Of a DNA stretch of 64,000 nucleotides, positions 23,218-32,527 are shown one piece after another. The notes beneath the pieces are model-generated. The model saw nothing but the letters and a program-made list of their open reading frames with translations. It did not search any database and had not been told where the DNA came from. This DNA is from a virus, in IMG/VR virus record IMGVR_UViG_3300027965_000004, positions 1-64,000 of that record. The stretch is one strand, 5' to 3'. Numbering within the stretch: position 1 is the first letter of the stretch; each line of letters opens with the position of its first letter. The translations under genes and the position numbers were made by a program.

Positions 23218-25355
23218 GATATTCCCTAAAATTGCGCACGTACCTTGGCCCCGCCCTGCTGTGCCTGGCTTTGGCAACCACCGCGGTCCTGTCGGTGGTG
23301 GTAGATCGCGGCCGCGACGTTCACGCCGAGCGGCACGGGCCGCTCGTAGGCGCCATTGGCCCCGTCGGCATCCGGCGGATTCAGGACGCCGACGACCTGA
23401 CCGGCGCCCTGACCGACCAGTATTTCCTCCAGTGGGCCGCCGCCTCGGGCAAGTTCCAACTAGCGGCGGCTTCGGGCGGCGGCGGGGTCACAAGCTTCAA
23501 CACGCGGACGGGCGCCGTCACCCTCACCACCGCCGACTTGGCGAGCGCCAACGGCCTCAGCAACGTCTACAACGTCAAGGCGTATGGGGCCGTGGGCGAC
23601 GGCACGACCGACGACTCGACCGCCGTCCAAAGCGCCATCAACGCGGCCCAGAACGGCGGCGGCGGGATCGTCTATTTCCCGCCGGCGACGTACCGCATCA
23701 ACGCGCAGCTCACCTTCCCTGCGGGGTCCGGTCTCGGCAAGGCCGTCATCCTGGAAGGAGCGGGCGCCGACATCAGTTACAACGGCACCCCCCAGGGCGG
23801 CACCATCCTGGACCTGCGGGCAACGACTAGCCCGGCCAAGATCGACTGCCGCTTCCAGGGGCAGCTTGAGATACGCAATCTCACGTTTCTGGAGGGCGGC
23901 GGGTCCAACACCGGAAACCCATTCCTCCAGACGACCAACACGGCCACGCAGATCCATCACTGCGCGTTTTACGGCAACCCGGCCGCCACGCAGGCGAGCT
24001 GCACCATCGACGCCATCGTGCTCGGCGGGACCGGCACGTCGGCGGACGGCTCCGCCAACGCGCCGTTTCAGGGCTACGGCGGCGCCGTCTGCTACAACGC
24101 CTTCCACAGAATCCGCCGTGCGGTGTACATGCGGACGTTTTGCAACGGTGTCCCGATCATCGGCAACACCGTGGGCGCCGACTGCGGCGGGACGTGCGCG
24201 ATCGAGTCCCTGGGGCCGGCGACGAACACCAACAACGAGGGTTGCTACATCGCCGGCAACCTGATCGAGATTAGTTACTATACCTACGGGATTCGTCTCC
24301 AGTACACGCAGAAATGCCAGTTGATCGGCAATAATTTCTTCGACGACTTGAGTTCGACCGATGAGATCCGCGTCGAATCGACCTGTGGCCCGAACCTGGT
24401 AATCCCCGGCGACTCGACCCTCTCCCAGCCGGTCAACGACCTGGCCGGCAACACCACGGTCATCGGGGCCACCAAGCCAAACGCGGTAAACTACTTCCAG
24501 CAGCAGGTACAGTTCCGCGGGCTGTCGCCGACCGCCCCGGCGGCCGGCGCCGGCACGGAGCGCTTCGGGGCCGGCGCCCTGCCGTCCGCGGCCAGCGGGG
24601 TCAACCTGACGGCGTTCGGCAACAACGCCCTCCACTCCAATACCAGCGGCCACGACTCGGCCGGCTTCGGCGTCGGCTGTCTCCAGTCCCAGACGACGGG
24701 CCTGTACAACGTCGCCTTCGGCGTCAACGTGCTCAACGCCAGCGTGGCCGATTTTTCCAATTCGGGAGGCGGCTACCAATGCCTGCTGTCGTGCAACGGC
24801 GGCACGGTCAACACGGCCTGGGGCTACCAGTCGCTGCGCAACCTGACCACCGGCTCGAACAACGCCGTTTTCGGTTACGGCGGTACAACCCTGACCACCG
24901 GCTCGGGCAACACCCTCGCAGGCAACTATACCGACGTGGCCGCGTCCAACACCAGCAACGGCGTCGGCATTGGCTATCAGGCGGTGTGTGCGTCCAACGA
25001 AACCGCCTGGGGGCCGAACCAGCAGTACGAGAGCTACTATGGAAAGGATTCTACCAGTACCACCGTGGCCTTGTGGCGCGCCCGCTACGGCTTTTTGTCC
25101 AACACGCATGGCAGCTATACCGGCAAGGTGGACCTGCAAGTCACCGACGCCACGGCGGACCGGACTTTTCTGCACGCGGAATCGGACGGCAGCAGCCCGC
25201 GGCTGTACCTGGCCGTGCCCAACAGCGCGCCCACCGACGCCAACCTGGCGAACGGGCAGGTGTCGGTGTACGTCGATGAGACCAACAACCTCCTCAAGTT
25301 TCGCGTCAAGTACAGCAACGGCACCCTCAAGACCGCTCAGCTAAATTTGAATTGA
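23214..25355 (+). CDS. Beta-helix tail spike or fibre protein with N-terminal membrane segment
   Basis: The 713-residue protein has a hydrophobic stretch at about residues 9-31 (YLGPALLCLALATTAVLSVVV), unusual for a virion protein. The NVKAYGAVGDGTTDDSTAVQ box at about residues 120-140 starts a pectate-lyase-like right-handed beta-helix that runs to about residue 440. The second half holds trimeric-fibre repeats with FGNNAL, FGVGCL, FGVNVL and WGYQSL, spaced as in head-fibre and YadA-type stalks. It likely recognises or degrades a cell-surface polysaccharide. It is in the head module rather than at the tail tip. Confidence 0.7.
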   Translation: MRYSLKLRTYLGPALLCLALATTAVLSVVVDRGRDVHAERHGPLVGAIGPVGIRRIQDADDLTGALTDQYFLQWAAASGKFQLAAASGGGGVTSFNTRTGAVTLTTADLASANGLSNVYNVKAYGAVGDGTTDDSTAVQSAINAAQNGGGGIVYFPPATYRINAQLTFPAGSGLGKAVILEGAGADISYNGTPQGGTILDLRATTSPAKIDCRFQGQLEIRNLTFLEGGGSNTGNPFLQTTNTATQIHHCAFYGNPAATQASCTIDAIVLGGTGTSADGSANAPFQGYGGAVCYNAFHRIRRAVYMRTFCNGVPIIGNTVGADCGGTCAIESLGPATNTNNEGCYIAGNLIEISYYTYGIRLQYTQKCQLIGNNFFDDLSSTDEIRVESTCGPNLVIPGDSTLSQPVNDLAGNTTVIGATKPNAVNYFQQQVQFRGLSPTAPAAGAGTERFGAGALPSAASGVNLTAFGNNALHSNTSGHDSAGFGVGCLQSQTTGLYNVAFGVNVLNASVADFSNSGGGYQCLLSCNGGTVNTAWGYQSLRNLTTGSNNAVFGYGGTTLTTGSGNTLAGNYTDVAASNTSNGVGIGYQAVCASNETAWGPNQQYESYYGKDSTSTTVALWRARYGFLSNTHGSYTGKVDLQVTDATADRTFLHAESDGSSPRLYLAVPNSAPTDANLANGQVSVYVDETNNLLKFRVKYSNGTLKTAQLNLN

Positions 25356-25362
25356 GGCGCTC

Positions 25363-26118
25363 ATGGCCAACGAGATCCAGGCCCCTTACCAGACGGGCGC
25401 CACGCTGTACGCGGTCATCCTGAATCCCGCCAACGGGCAGGTGTGGAACGGGTCATCGTTCGGCGCCATCGTCGGCGCGAGCTGGGGCACCTACGCCGTC
25501 GCCCTGACCCAGCAGTCCACCACGCCGATCTATGAGACGAGTTTTCCGGCCGGGATTACCGCGCCGGGCAACTACACGGTCCTCGTGTACCGACAGGCGG
25601 GCGGCTCCCCGGCCACGACGGACACCCTGGTCGCATCGGGCTCAATCACCTGGGGGGGCGCCGGCGCCGCCCCCGGCGACCCCTTGCAATCCCCGGTGCC
25701 CGGCGCCTACGCCCAGGGCACCGCCGGCTGGGCATTGGGCCGGATCGGCACCGGTCAGATCGTCACGACCTCCCCCGTGGCCCAGAACGGGGCCGTGACC
25801 CTGGTGGCCGGCATGGACTACCTGGCGGCGGACGGCCGGGCGCTGGCCTTCACCGATGCCACCAACGCCTGGCCGAACCTGACCGGGGCCGCGGTGACCC
25901 TCCAGGTCTACAGCGCCTTCGATGGCGCGGTGCAGTACAGCAAGGCCGGCACGCTCGTATCGGTCGGCGGCCCCAACCAGCAGATCCGCTTCGAGCCCAC
26001 GGCCGCCGACACCGCCTCCTTCGGCCGCGGGGCCTACCACTTCCTGGTGTATGCGGTGCTGGCCAACGGCCACCGCGCCGACCTGGTCCGGGGCAGCTGG
26101 GCCGTGGTGCCGTCCTGA
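25363..26118 (+). CDS. Structural beta-rich protein, 251 aa
   Basis: It follows the spike gene by seven bases with GAGG near the ATG. Sequence is Gly/Ala/Thr-rich beta structure with NYTVLVYRQAGG near residue 68 and ATNAWPNLTGAAVTLQVYS near 170. It is probably part of the spike complex or a baseplate-like decoration. No family is named with confidence. Its downstream boundary overlaps the promoter of the protease/scaffold gene. Confidence 0.55.
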   Translation: MANEIQAPYQTGATLYAVILNPANGQVWNGSSFGAIVGASWGTYAVALTQQSTTPIYETSFPAGITAPGNYTVLVYRQAGGSPATTDTLVASGSITWGGAGAAPGDPLQSPVPGAYAQGTAGWALGRIGTGQIVTTSPVAQNGAVTLVAGMDYLAADGRALAFTDATNAWPNLTGAAVTLQVYSAFDGAVQYSKAGTLVSVGGPNQQIRFEPTAADTASFGRGAYHFLVYAVLANGHRADLVRGSWAVVPS

Positions 26119-26128
26119 CCCGGCTTTT

Positions 26129-26158
26129 TTGACCCCGGCCGCCGCGCCGTGCTATGCT
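26129..26158 (+). promoter_or_regulatory. Promoter of the 18-bp-spacer class before the protease/scaffold gene
   Basis: TTGACC at 26129-26134, 18-bp spacer, TATGCT at 26153-26158. The nearest in-frame ATG after the -10 is at 26166, where transcription should start, so the head-maturation gene is likely read from a leaderless or near-leaderless message. A T-run at 26125-26130 just upstream may end the previous transcript. Confidence 0.65.
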
Positions 26159-26165
26159 CGCCGGC

Positions 26166-27899
26166 ATGGTTGCGACGGCGACACACACCGAGGGTCCGGC
26201 AGGCCAGAGCGCCCCCCGCGCTTTCGGCGGCCCGGACCGCCCCGCGCCGGCCGGCAAGATGGCCCGCGTCCGTAACGTCGAGGTCTTCGCCGTCGGCCAG
26301 CACAAGGGCAAGACCTACACCGAGCAAGACCTGCAAGACATGGTGGACAACTTCCACCGCTTCAAGGGGATGCTCGACCCCTCGGCCGTCATCGGCCACG
26401 AGGAAGAGGCCGAGGGCGGCCAACCCCTGGTCGAAGACGAAGACGGCCGGCCCGACCCGGATCTGACGGCCGGCATCGACAACAGCGGCACGCCGGCCGT
26501 CGGCTGGATCGCCGACCTCCGCAAGCGCGGCCCGTCCCTGTACGCCGACATCGAGGGCGTCCCGCCCTCAATCGCCAAACTCATCAACGGCCGCGCCTAC
26601 AAGAAGGTGTCCGCCGAGGTCTACGACCACCCCGAGGCGGCCGGACTCAAGGGCACGGGCAAGGTCTTCCGCCGGGTGGCGTTATTGGGCGGCGAACTCC
26701 CCCAGATCAAACGGTTGTCCGATTTGCCCCTGGCCGAATACGGCGAGTATACTCCACGGGACCGTTACCGCCGTGCGGCCGCCCGCTTCAGCCGCGTCGT
26801 GCTCAAGTTCTCCGAAATCAAGACCCCCTCCCGGCGCGCCCCGGCCGGTATTCACACCTGCTTTTTCGAGGTTACGAAACACATGGATCGCCAAGCGATG
26901 CTCGATTTCCTGGCCGGCCAGGGCGTGGACATCTCCCAGATCACCGAGGCCGTGCCGGACGAGGCCTTGATGGAGATCGTCAAGGCGTGGCAGAGCCAGG
27001 CCAGCCAGGACGTCAACGGCGACCAGGCGGCCGACCACGCCGACCATCCGCGCGGCGACGATGACGACGGCGACGACGACAACTGCCCGCCCGAAAACCG
27101 CTTCGACCAGGACCCCGGCGAAAAGGCCATGTGGGCCAAGGTGGACGAGTCCGGCACCGTCCGCAAGGCCGGCGGCCGGTACAGCCCCAAGCGCATGGCC
27201 AAGAAGGGTTGGCCGCCGTCCAAGCCCAAGAAAAACGCCGATGGTTTTGACGAGACGGACCCCGCGATGGACAACACCGCCGCCATGGCCGACGGCACCG
27301 GCGTCGGCAACAACACGCCCCAGACCAACTGTGAGCCCGGCCGCGGCCAGATGGGCGAAGGCCCCAAGCAGGACCAACCCCTGACCGACGGCGGCCCGGT
27401 CGCCACCGCCGCGGCCCCGGTCACGGCCGCCATCCACCCGCAAACGCCACCCCGCCACCCGGAGCAAGTCGTGATTAAGTACAGCGAAGACCTCAAGGCC
27501 CTGCGTGCCCAGCACGCGGCCCTCGAAGCCCAGATCAAGGGCCTGACCAAGTTCGCCGAGGAGCGCACCCAGGCCGACAAGCGCGCCCTGATCAAGACGC
27601 GCCTGGAAAACCTCGTCACCCAGGGCAAGGTCCTGCCCGCCCAGCGCGAGCGCCTGGAGGGCATCCTGTTCGCCGCCGACAGCGGCACCGTGATGAAGTT
27701 CTCGGAGGGCGGCAAGGAAGTCCAGGGCACCATGCTCGACCGCCTCTTCGCCATGCTGGAGGCCGGCCCGAACCTGGTCAAGTTCGCCGAACAGGTCCGC
27801 CAGCCCGACGCCGCCAAGGTGTCCGCCGACCGCAAGCAGGAACTGTTGGCCGCGACGCCGATGGGCCGGCACATCCTGGCCCAGCGCGCCGGCAAGTAA
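26166..27899 (+). CDS. Capsid maturation protease fused to scaffold
   Basis: The N-terminal 200 residues match phage head proteases of the Mu gpI type. VEVFAVGQHKGKTYTEQDLQ, VIGHEEE and PAVGWIADLRKRGPSLYADI are visible, then GRAYKKVSAEVYD. A middle segment, about 300-400, is acidic with a KRMAKKGWP basic patch. The C-terminal 140 residues from an internal GTG at 27471 (GGAGC site) are helical, with many Gln/Leu, and read as a scaffold. A nested scaffold start would mimic the lambda C/Nu3 and Mu I/Z arrangement. The ATG at 26154 lies inside the -10, so 26166 is preferred. Confidence 0.75.
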   Translation: MVATATHTEGPAGQSAPRAFGGPDRPAPAGKMARVRNVEVFAVGQHKGKTYTEQDLQDMVDNFHRFKGMLDPSAVIGHEEEAEGGQPLVEDEDGRPDPDLTAGIDNSGTPAVGWIADLRKRGPSLYADIEGVPPSIAKLINGRAYKKVSAEVYDHPEAAGLKGTGKVFRRVALLGGELPQIKRLSDLPLAEYGEYTPRDRYRRAAARFSRVVLKFSEIKTPSRRAPAGIHTCFFEVTKHMDRQAMLDFLAGQGVDISQITEAVPDEALMEIVKAWQSQASQDVNGDQAADHADHPRGDDDDGDDDNCPPENRFDQDPGEKAMWAKVDESGTVRKAGGRYSPKRMAKKGWPPSKPKKNADGFDETDPAMDNTAAMADGTGVGNNTPQTNCEPGRGQMGEGPKQDQPLTDGGPVATAAAPVTAAIHPQTPPRHPEQVVIKYSEDLKALRAQHAALEAQIKGLTKFAEERTQADKRALIKTRLENLVTQGKVLPAQRERLEGILFAADSGTVMKFSEGGKEVQGTMLDRLFAMLEAGPNLVKFAEQVRQPDAAKVSADRKQELLAATPMGRHILAQRAGK

Positions 27900-27928
27900 A
27901 TCACATCCCTGCCCGCCTCCCCCCTCCC

Positions 27929-27948
27929 GGCCGCCGGCGCCGGCGGCC
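27929..27948. terminator. Perfect 20-bp palindrome after the scaffold gene
   Basis: GGCCGCCGGC is followed directly by GCCGGCGGCC at 27929-27948, a 10-bp perfect dyad between the scaffold and decoration genes. There is no long T-tract (CTTCTTAT follows), so it could be a weak terminator or an RNase-processing hairpin that sets capsid gene stoichiometry. Confidence 0.4.
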
Positions 27949-27997
27949 TCGCCCGCCCTTCTTATACACGCCTTTCTTTCTCTGAGGTAATCCACCC

Positions 27998-29089
27998 GTG
28001 CCTACGACCGCAACCCTCCGCTGGAAAAACGCCGGCGTCAAGCCGGCGCTGTATCCGGAACTCGCCCGGATGCAGGCCGTCGCCCTGCCCGCCTCCGTCA
28101 ACTACGTCGCCGGCACCGTGCTCGGCGAGCTGATCGGCAACAACGCCGTCAAGACGCTCTCGATCACCGGCGGCCCGACCGGCGGCTACTTCACGGTGTC
28201 CTTCAACGGCCTGACCTCGGGCGCCATCGCCTACAACGCCACGGCGACCGGCACCGAGACCGGCAACGGCACGCCGGGCACGCCCTACGTCACCGTCCAG
28301 GGCGCTCTGAACGCCATGTTCAACAACGCCGTCCAGACCCTGACGGTGACGGGCGCCACCGGCGGCACCTTCGTCCTCAGCTACAACGGCTTCCAGACCG
28401 CCCCCATCGCCTACAACGCCTCCGCGGCCGCCGTGCAGACGGCCTTGCAAGCGATCTTCGGTTCCGGCAACGTCACCGTGACGGGCGGCCCCCTCAACAG
28501 CTCGTCCTGCACGATCACCTGGTCGGGGACCTACGGCAGCCTCACCCTGGCGGCCCTGACCGTCTACAGCCAGCAGATCCAGGGCGGCACCGTGACCTGC
28601 ACGGTCACGAACCCGGGCGGCCCGTCCGTCCCGGTGGCCTGCACCGGCGGCCCGCTGCCCGGCACGGCCGTGACCCTGACCTTCCAGAATGCGCTGGGGT
28701 ATCAGGCGGTCGGCTCGTTCACCGCCAACAGCAGCAACCTGACCGGCGGCTCGTCGCCGACCGCATCGGTCGCCAACACGACCGCCGGCAGCGCCGGCAC
28801 GCCGGGCACCTTCAAGGCCGTCAACCCCAACGCCACCGACGGCAGCCAGACCGCCAAGGCCATCCTGCCCGTGGACGTGTCGACCGACGTGAACGGCAAT
28901 ATCACGTTTTCGGCCGTCACCAACAACGGCGGCGAGTTCGGCGAGCTGCAAGCGCTGGTCTACGTCTGGGTCAGCGGCTTCTTCCGCACCCAGGACGTGC
29001 CCGGCATCACCGAGTCGATGCTTTTCAACGACCTCAAGGGCCGCTACGTCAACGGCGACATCGCCAACGGCGGCGTGTTCCAGTTCTAA
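27998..29089 (+). CDS. Head decoration-type protein with two repeated beta domains
   Basis: GTG start after a GAGGT site. The 363-residue protein has two copies of a beta domain (LSITGGPTGGYFTVSFNG ... IAYNA, and LTVTGATGGTFVLSYNG ... IAYNASAAAVQTAL). I recall such domains from actinophage and planctomycete structural proteins. The C-terminal 100 residues have VYVWVSGFFRTQDVPG and are of decoration type. It lies directly before the major capsid gene, the usual place for a decoration protein. The hairpin after this gene is a GGGAGGG/CCCTCCC dyad at about 29115-29135. Confidence 0.6.
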   Translation: MPTTATLRWKNAGVKPALYPELARMQAVALPASVNYVAGTVLGELIGNNAVKTLSITGGPTGGYFTVSFNGLTSGAIAYNATATGTETGNGTPGTPYVTVQGALNAMFNNAVQTLTVTGATGGTFVLSYNGFQTAPIAYNASAAAVQTALQAIFGSGNVTVTGGPLNSSSCTITWSGTYGSLTLAALTVYSQQIQGGTVTCTVTNPGGPSVPVACTGGPLPGTAVTLTFQNALGYQAVGSFTANSSNLTGGSSPTASVANTTAGSAGTPGTFKAVNPNATDGSQTAKAILPVDVSTDVNGNITFSAVTNNGGEFGELQALVYVWVSGFFRTQDVPGITESMLFNDLKGRYVNGDIANGGVFQF

Positions 29090-29186
29090 GGCCGGCCCCG
29101 CACACCGACACGAGGGGGAGGGTGGCCCGCCCTCCCTAACCCCTTTCCCCAAATCACTTCCGGTTCTCCTCTGAGGAATCTTTCCC

Positions 29187-30212
29187 GTGCCTACCCAGTA
29201 CCTCTACCCGACCAACGCCGAGCTGTACGAGATCGAACAGGACCTGATCCCGGTGCTCACGGAAGACGACCCCATCTTTCAGATCCTGCCGATGGAAACG
29301 GAGGATGCGGATCTCATACTATGGGAACAAGAAGACAACTTTTTTGGTCTTCAACAGGAGAGAGGCATCAACGGCGCCCCCGGCAAGGTGGACGCCGTGG
29401 GCGTCAACCGCTGGCGCCTCCAGCCGGGCTACTACGGCGAGTTCATGGAGGTGGACGAACAGGAGTTGACGCGCCGGCGCGAGTTCGGCAGCTTCAACGT
29501 GCCCATCAAGATCGACGACCTGGTGCGCCGCCGCCAGGAACAGCTGCTGGAGCGCGAGCTGAAGCGCGTCAAGTGGATCGGCTGGACCACGATCTGCACC
29601 GGGACCTTCACCGTGTCCCTGGGCAACCAGGCCGTGGGCCACACCGACACCTTCAACATGCAGCGCTATGCGGCCACGACCACCTGGGCCACCAAGGCGA
29701 CCGCCACGCCCCTGGCCGACTTCCGGGCCGTGCAGCTCCTGGCCCGGGGTCACTCGGTTGACTTCGGCGCCCAGGCCACGGCCTACATGAACCGGGCCAC
29801 CTGGAACAACTTCATCGCCAACACGAACAACGCCGACCTGTTCGGCCGCCGCACCGCCGGGTTGGCGACCTACGAAAACTTGGACCAGGTGAACAAACTG
29901 TTGACCGGCGACGACCTGCCCTCGATCGTCGTCTACGACGGCAACTACCTGGACAACAACGGCCAGGTGCAGACCTACATCCCGGCCAACACCGTCGTCG
30001 TGGTCGGCGTCCGGCCCAACAAGCGGCCGGTGGGCAACTACGTCATGACCCGCAACGTCAACAACGAGAACGGCCAGGCCGGCAGCTACACCATCGTCAT
30101 CGACAGCCTGAACACCGGCCAGCCCGTGCCGCGCAAGATCTGGGTGCATAAAGGACATAATGGGGGGCCTAAAGTGGTGTTCCCCTCATCCTTCGTCATC
30201 ATGTCGGTCTAG
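29187..30212 (+). CDS. Major capsid protein
   Basis: GTG start after CTGAGGA. The 341-residue protein begins MPTQYLYPTNAELYEIEQDL and contains RREFGSFNVPIKIDDLVRRRQEQLLE, FRAVQLLARGHSVDFGAQATAYMN and the C-terminal VHKGHNGGPKVVFPSSFVIM. Position after decoration, size and beta-rich composition are those of a HK97-fold, lambda-E-like capsid. It is presumably the most abundant late product. A long hairpin follows it. Confidence 0.8.
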   Translation: MPTQYLYPTNAELYEIEQDLIPVLTEDDPIFQILPMETEDADLILWEQEDNFFGLQQERGINGAPGKVDAVGVNRWRLQPGYYGEFMEVDEQELTRRREFGSFNVPIKIDDLVRRRQEQLLERELKRVKWIGWTTICTGTFTVSLGNQAVGHTDTFNMQRYAATTTWATKATATPLADFRAVQLLARGHSVDFGAQATAYMNRATWNNFIANTNNADLFGRRTAGLATYENLDQVNKLLTGDDLPSIVVYDGNYLDNNGQVQTYIPANTVVVVGVRPNKRPVGNYVMTRNVNNENGQAGSYTIVIDSLNTGQPVPRKIWVHKGHNGGPKVVFPSSFVIMSV

Positions 30213-30232
30213 CGCCCGGTCGCCGCCTGCGC

Positions 30233-30281
30233 GGCCCCGTCGCCGTCCGCCCCGGTCGCCGGGGAGAGGGGCGGCGGGGCC
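30233..30281 (+). terminator. Large hairpin after the major capsid gene
   Basis: GGCCCCG (30233-30239) pairs with CGGGGCC (30275-30281), and CCGCCCC (30247-30253) with GGGGCGG (30268-30274). A 7-nt bulge separates the two helices on the 5' side. No run of Ts follows immediately, so it may slow or process rather than end the transcript. It separates capsid from the tail-joining genes. Confidence 0.45.
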
Positions 30282-30327
30282 TTCGCGGGCCTCCCTTCCC
30301 GTTCGCCCGTCTTTTCCCCCAAGGTTT

Positions 30328-30768
30328 ATGGCCGCCAAAGATCAGAAATACGTGGTCCTGCACAACCAGGTCGGGCACAAGCACGTCAAGGGCGACGTGG
30401 TGACCTGGGAGGACCTGGAAGTCGGCGCCCCCGAGGCGATGGAACGGCTCGTGGACATCAAGGCCGTGCGCCGGGCCACCAACTTCGAGGCCGGCCAGAC
30501 GCACGTAACGCTCGAAGCCACGCCCACCGCCAGCGTGATCGAGGAAGAGTTGGCCCAGGCCAGGGAGCGCATCAACCGGCTGGCCGCCGAGCTGGCCGAC
30601 CGGGACCGCGAGATCCAGGGGCTCAAGGCCCTGCAAAGCGTCCGCCAACCCGTCCCCGGCAAGCCCGAAGACCAGCAAGCCGCCGCCGTCGCCAACGTCA
30701 AGGCGCAGCAGCGCATCATGGAGCTGGAGGCGCAGCTCAAGGATTTGCAGGGCAAGGTCAAGCGCTAG
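30328..30768 (+). CDS. Coiled-coil hypothetical structural protein
   Basis: The 146-residue ORF starts after an AAGG stretch (30321-30324), close to the ATG. The N-terminal half has DVVTWEDLEVGAPEAMERLVD, a compact module often found next to capsid genes. The C-terminal half is a long coiled coil (INRLAAELADRDREIQGLKA and AQQRIMELEAQLKDLQGK). Likely a head accessory. The family is not certain. Confidence 0.6.
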   Translation: MAAKDQKYVVLHNQVGHKHVKGDVVTWEDLEVGAPEAMERLVDIKAVRRATNFEAGQTHVTLEATPTASVIEEELAQARERINRLAAELADRDREIQGLKALQSVRQPVPGKPEDQQAAAVANVKAQQRIMELEAQLKDLQGKVKR

Positions 30769-30858
30769 CCGTTCGTCCGGTGCCGCCGGTCGGCTCGATA
30801 GGGTGCGCCCCGCCGGACAAGATTTTTTGTACCGACACCAATTCGGTTGTGGTGGGCC

Positions 30859-31332
30859 ATGGCCTCCGTCTTCCCGCAATTCGTCGCCGACGCGCTCGTC
30901 AAGGACCGGCTGGCCAAGCAGCTCAAGCAGGACCCCGCCAACCTGCCCGACTACTGGGATCAGATCGTCGCCGACGCCCACGAGGCGGCCACCAACGACA
31001 TCTACGGCGCCTTGCTCGCCCGCGGCTACACCCAGACGCAGATCCAGTCCTGGGACCGGGGCGCCGAGTTCGAGAAGATGCAGGCGGTCTACTACTGCCT
31101 GACCGAAGGCGCCGGCCTGGCCGGCTACGACGACAAGTGGGTCGCCAAGCTCGACCGCCGCGCCACGCTCAAGACCGTGGCCGTGACCGCCGCCGGCGTC
31201 TTCCAGGCCCCGCAGGGCACGTCCGCCGGCGTGGTCGGCTTCGGCTACCTGGACGAGGCCCTGACCCAGCGGCCCGGCATTCAGTTGACCGGGGCCGGCT
31301 ACAAGGACATTAACACCCAAACCCAGTGGTAA
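30859..31332 (+). CDS. Head-tail connector-like protein, 157 aa
   Basis: Starts at ATG 30859 after a weak GGTGGG site (a TTG at 30847 is also open). PQFVADALVKDRLAKQLKQD and DIYGALLARGYTQTQIQSWD, with AVYYCLTEGAG, resemble the helical core of DUF1320/gp36-type head completion proteins of Mu-like phages. Position after the capsid supports this role. Confidence is moderate because no diagnostic motif exists. Confidence 0.55.
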   Translation: MASVFPQFVADALVKDRLAKQLKQDPANLPDYWDQIVADAHEAATNDIYGALLARGYTQTQIQSWDRGAEFEKMQAVYYCLTEGAGLAGYDDKWVAKLDRRATLKTVAVTAAGVFQAPQGTSAGVVGFGYLDEALTQRPGIQLTGAGYKDINTQTQW

Positions 31333-31348
31333 TTGCGGGTATTTTATA

Positions 31349-32107
31349 ATGGCCCAAAAAACTGATACGCTCAACCAGGTCGGACAACTCTCGGTCGTGC
31401 CCAACGGCAACGAGCTGTCCGGCCTCGTGTCCCTGGGTTCGGGGACAACCGGCCTCCAAATCGCCTTCGAGAAGACCGCCGACCCGCCCAACGTGCCCGG
31501 CACGGCGCAGCGGTGGGTGGTGATGTCCGCGCTGCGGCAGGACGGCTCGAACACGCTGGAAGCCGGCGGGGTCGCCAGCCCGCCCGCGGCCGGCCAGACC
31601 TGGCTGATCGACACGTCCAACTGCGTCCAGTGGCGTATCCGCGTGGTCGCGCTGACTTCCGGCTCGGCCGGCTATACCGCCGTCACGTCCACCGCCCCGT
31701 TCAATACCACGGTGGCGCAGACCACGACCCCGGTGCAGGGCAGCACCTTCCGCACCAACGCCGGCAGCGCCGCCCCTGGCCAGACCCTCAAGTCCTTCAC
31801 CGGCTTCGTGGCCACCAGCGCCAGCGTTGCCACCACGATCAACCTGGAAACCGTGGCGGCCGGCAAAACGCTGTTCATCACCGACATCTATATTTCCTTC
31901 GACAACCAGAGCCAGATCCGCTGCCGCATCCAGGCCGGCGGCGTGGACATCTTCCAGGCCATCGCCAAGGGGGACACGAGCCCGATCGAGTTCCCCGGCA
32001 TTGAGTCCCAGCCGCAAGCCTCATCCGGACAGCAGGTAACGCTGCTCCTGCCGGTGATCGCCGGGGCGCCCAATTGCGCCTTCTACATAAGTGGCTTCGA
32101 ACAATAA
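31349..32107 (+). CDS. Beta-rich structural protein, 252 aa
   Basis: The ATG overlaps a TATAAT string, which would be too late for a promoter of this gene. The 252-residue protein is rich in Ala, Thr and Gly and contains TWLIDTSNCVQWRIRVVALTSGSAG and VAAGKTLFITDIYISFDNQSQI, a jelly-roll-like pattern. Likely a head or neck decoration. No named family. Confidence 0.6.
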   Translation: MAQKTDTLNQVGQLSVVPNGNELSGLVSLGSGTTGLQIAFEKTADPPNVPGTAQRWVVMSALRQDGSNTLEAGGVASPPAAGQTWLIDTSNCVQWRIRVVALTSGSAGYTAVTSTAPFNTTVAQTTTPVQGSTFRTNAGSAAPGQTLKSFTGFVATSASVATTINLETVAAGKTLFITDIYISFDNQSQIRCRIQAGGVDIFQAIAKGDTSPIEFPGIESQPQASSGQQVTLLLPVIAGAPNCAFYISGFEQ

Positions 32108-32125
32108 CCACCAGGTGTATCTCTG

Positions 32126-32494
32126 ATGCCCGTGACCTTCTCCAATTTGACCGGCGACGGCGTGACCGTCGCCCAGGTTAAGACTTCGGTGGAACTGCCC
32201 GACAGCGGCACGAGCGTGTCGATTTGCGGCACGGTCACGCCCGTCGCCGGCAGCCCGATCGCGGTGACCGGCTCGCCTTTAACCATGCCGGCCATCCCCG
32301 GCTCGGGCACGACCTACTGGAACATCCAGGTGGACGTGACCACGGGCGCCGCCACGGTGCAGCAGTCGGGCACCGCCGACCCGGCCCCGATCAACGGCAA
32401 CAACGTGGTGGTGTTCCGCCAGCAGCTCGTGGCCGGCGCCGGCGCCCCCGACCTCGACCCCGGCGGCCAGGACACCACCCCGGACACCTGGTAG
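32126..32494 (+). CDS. Small beta-rich structural protein, 122 aa
   Basis: The ATG follows CTCTG. The protein is Gly/Ser/Thr-rich with SVSICGTVTPVAGSPIAVTG and TYWNIQVDVTTGAATVQQSG, suggesting a small beta barrel. It is probably another virion component made with the gene before it. No family recognised. Its end overlaps the next promoter. Confidence 0.5.
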   Translation: MPVTFSNLTGDGVTVAQVKTSVELPDSGTSVSICGTVTPVAGSPIAVTGSPLTMPAIPGSGTTYWNIQVDVTTGAATVQQSGTADPAPINGNNVVVFRQQLVAGAGAPDLDPGGQDTTPDTW

Positions 32495-32497
32495 CCG

Positions 32498-32527
32498 CTC
32501 AACCGCCGGCGCCCCTCCGGTTACGAT
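32498..32527 (+). promoter_or_regulatory. Promoter of the 18-bp-spacer class before the neck/tail genes
   Basis: CTCAAC at 32498-32503, 18-bp spacer, TACGAT at 32522-32527. It starts four bases after the stop of the upstream gene and about 38 bases before the ATG at 32565. Confidence 0.6.

Noticed and set aside
31343-31352. TATAAT as the -10 of a promoter for the gene at 31349
   Set aside because: It overlaps the ATG itself, so transcription would start inside the gene, and no -35 is present.
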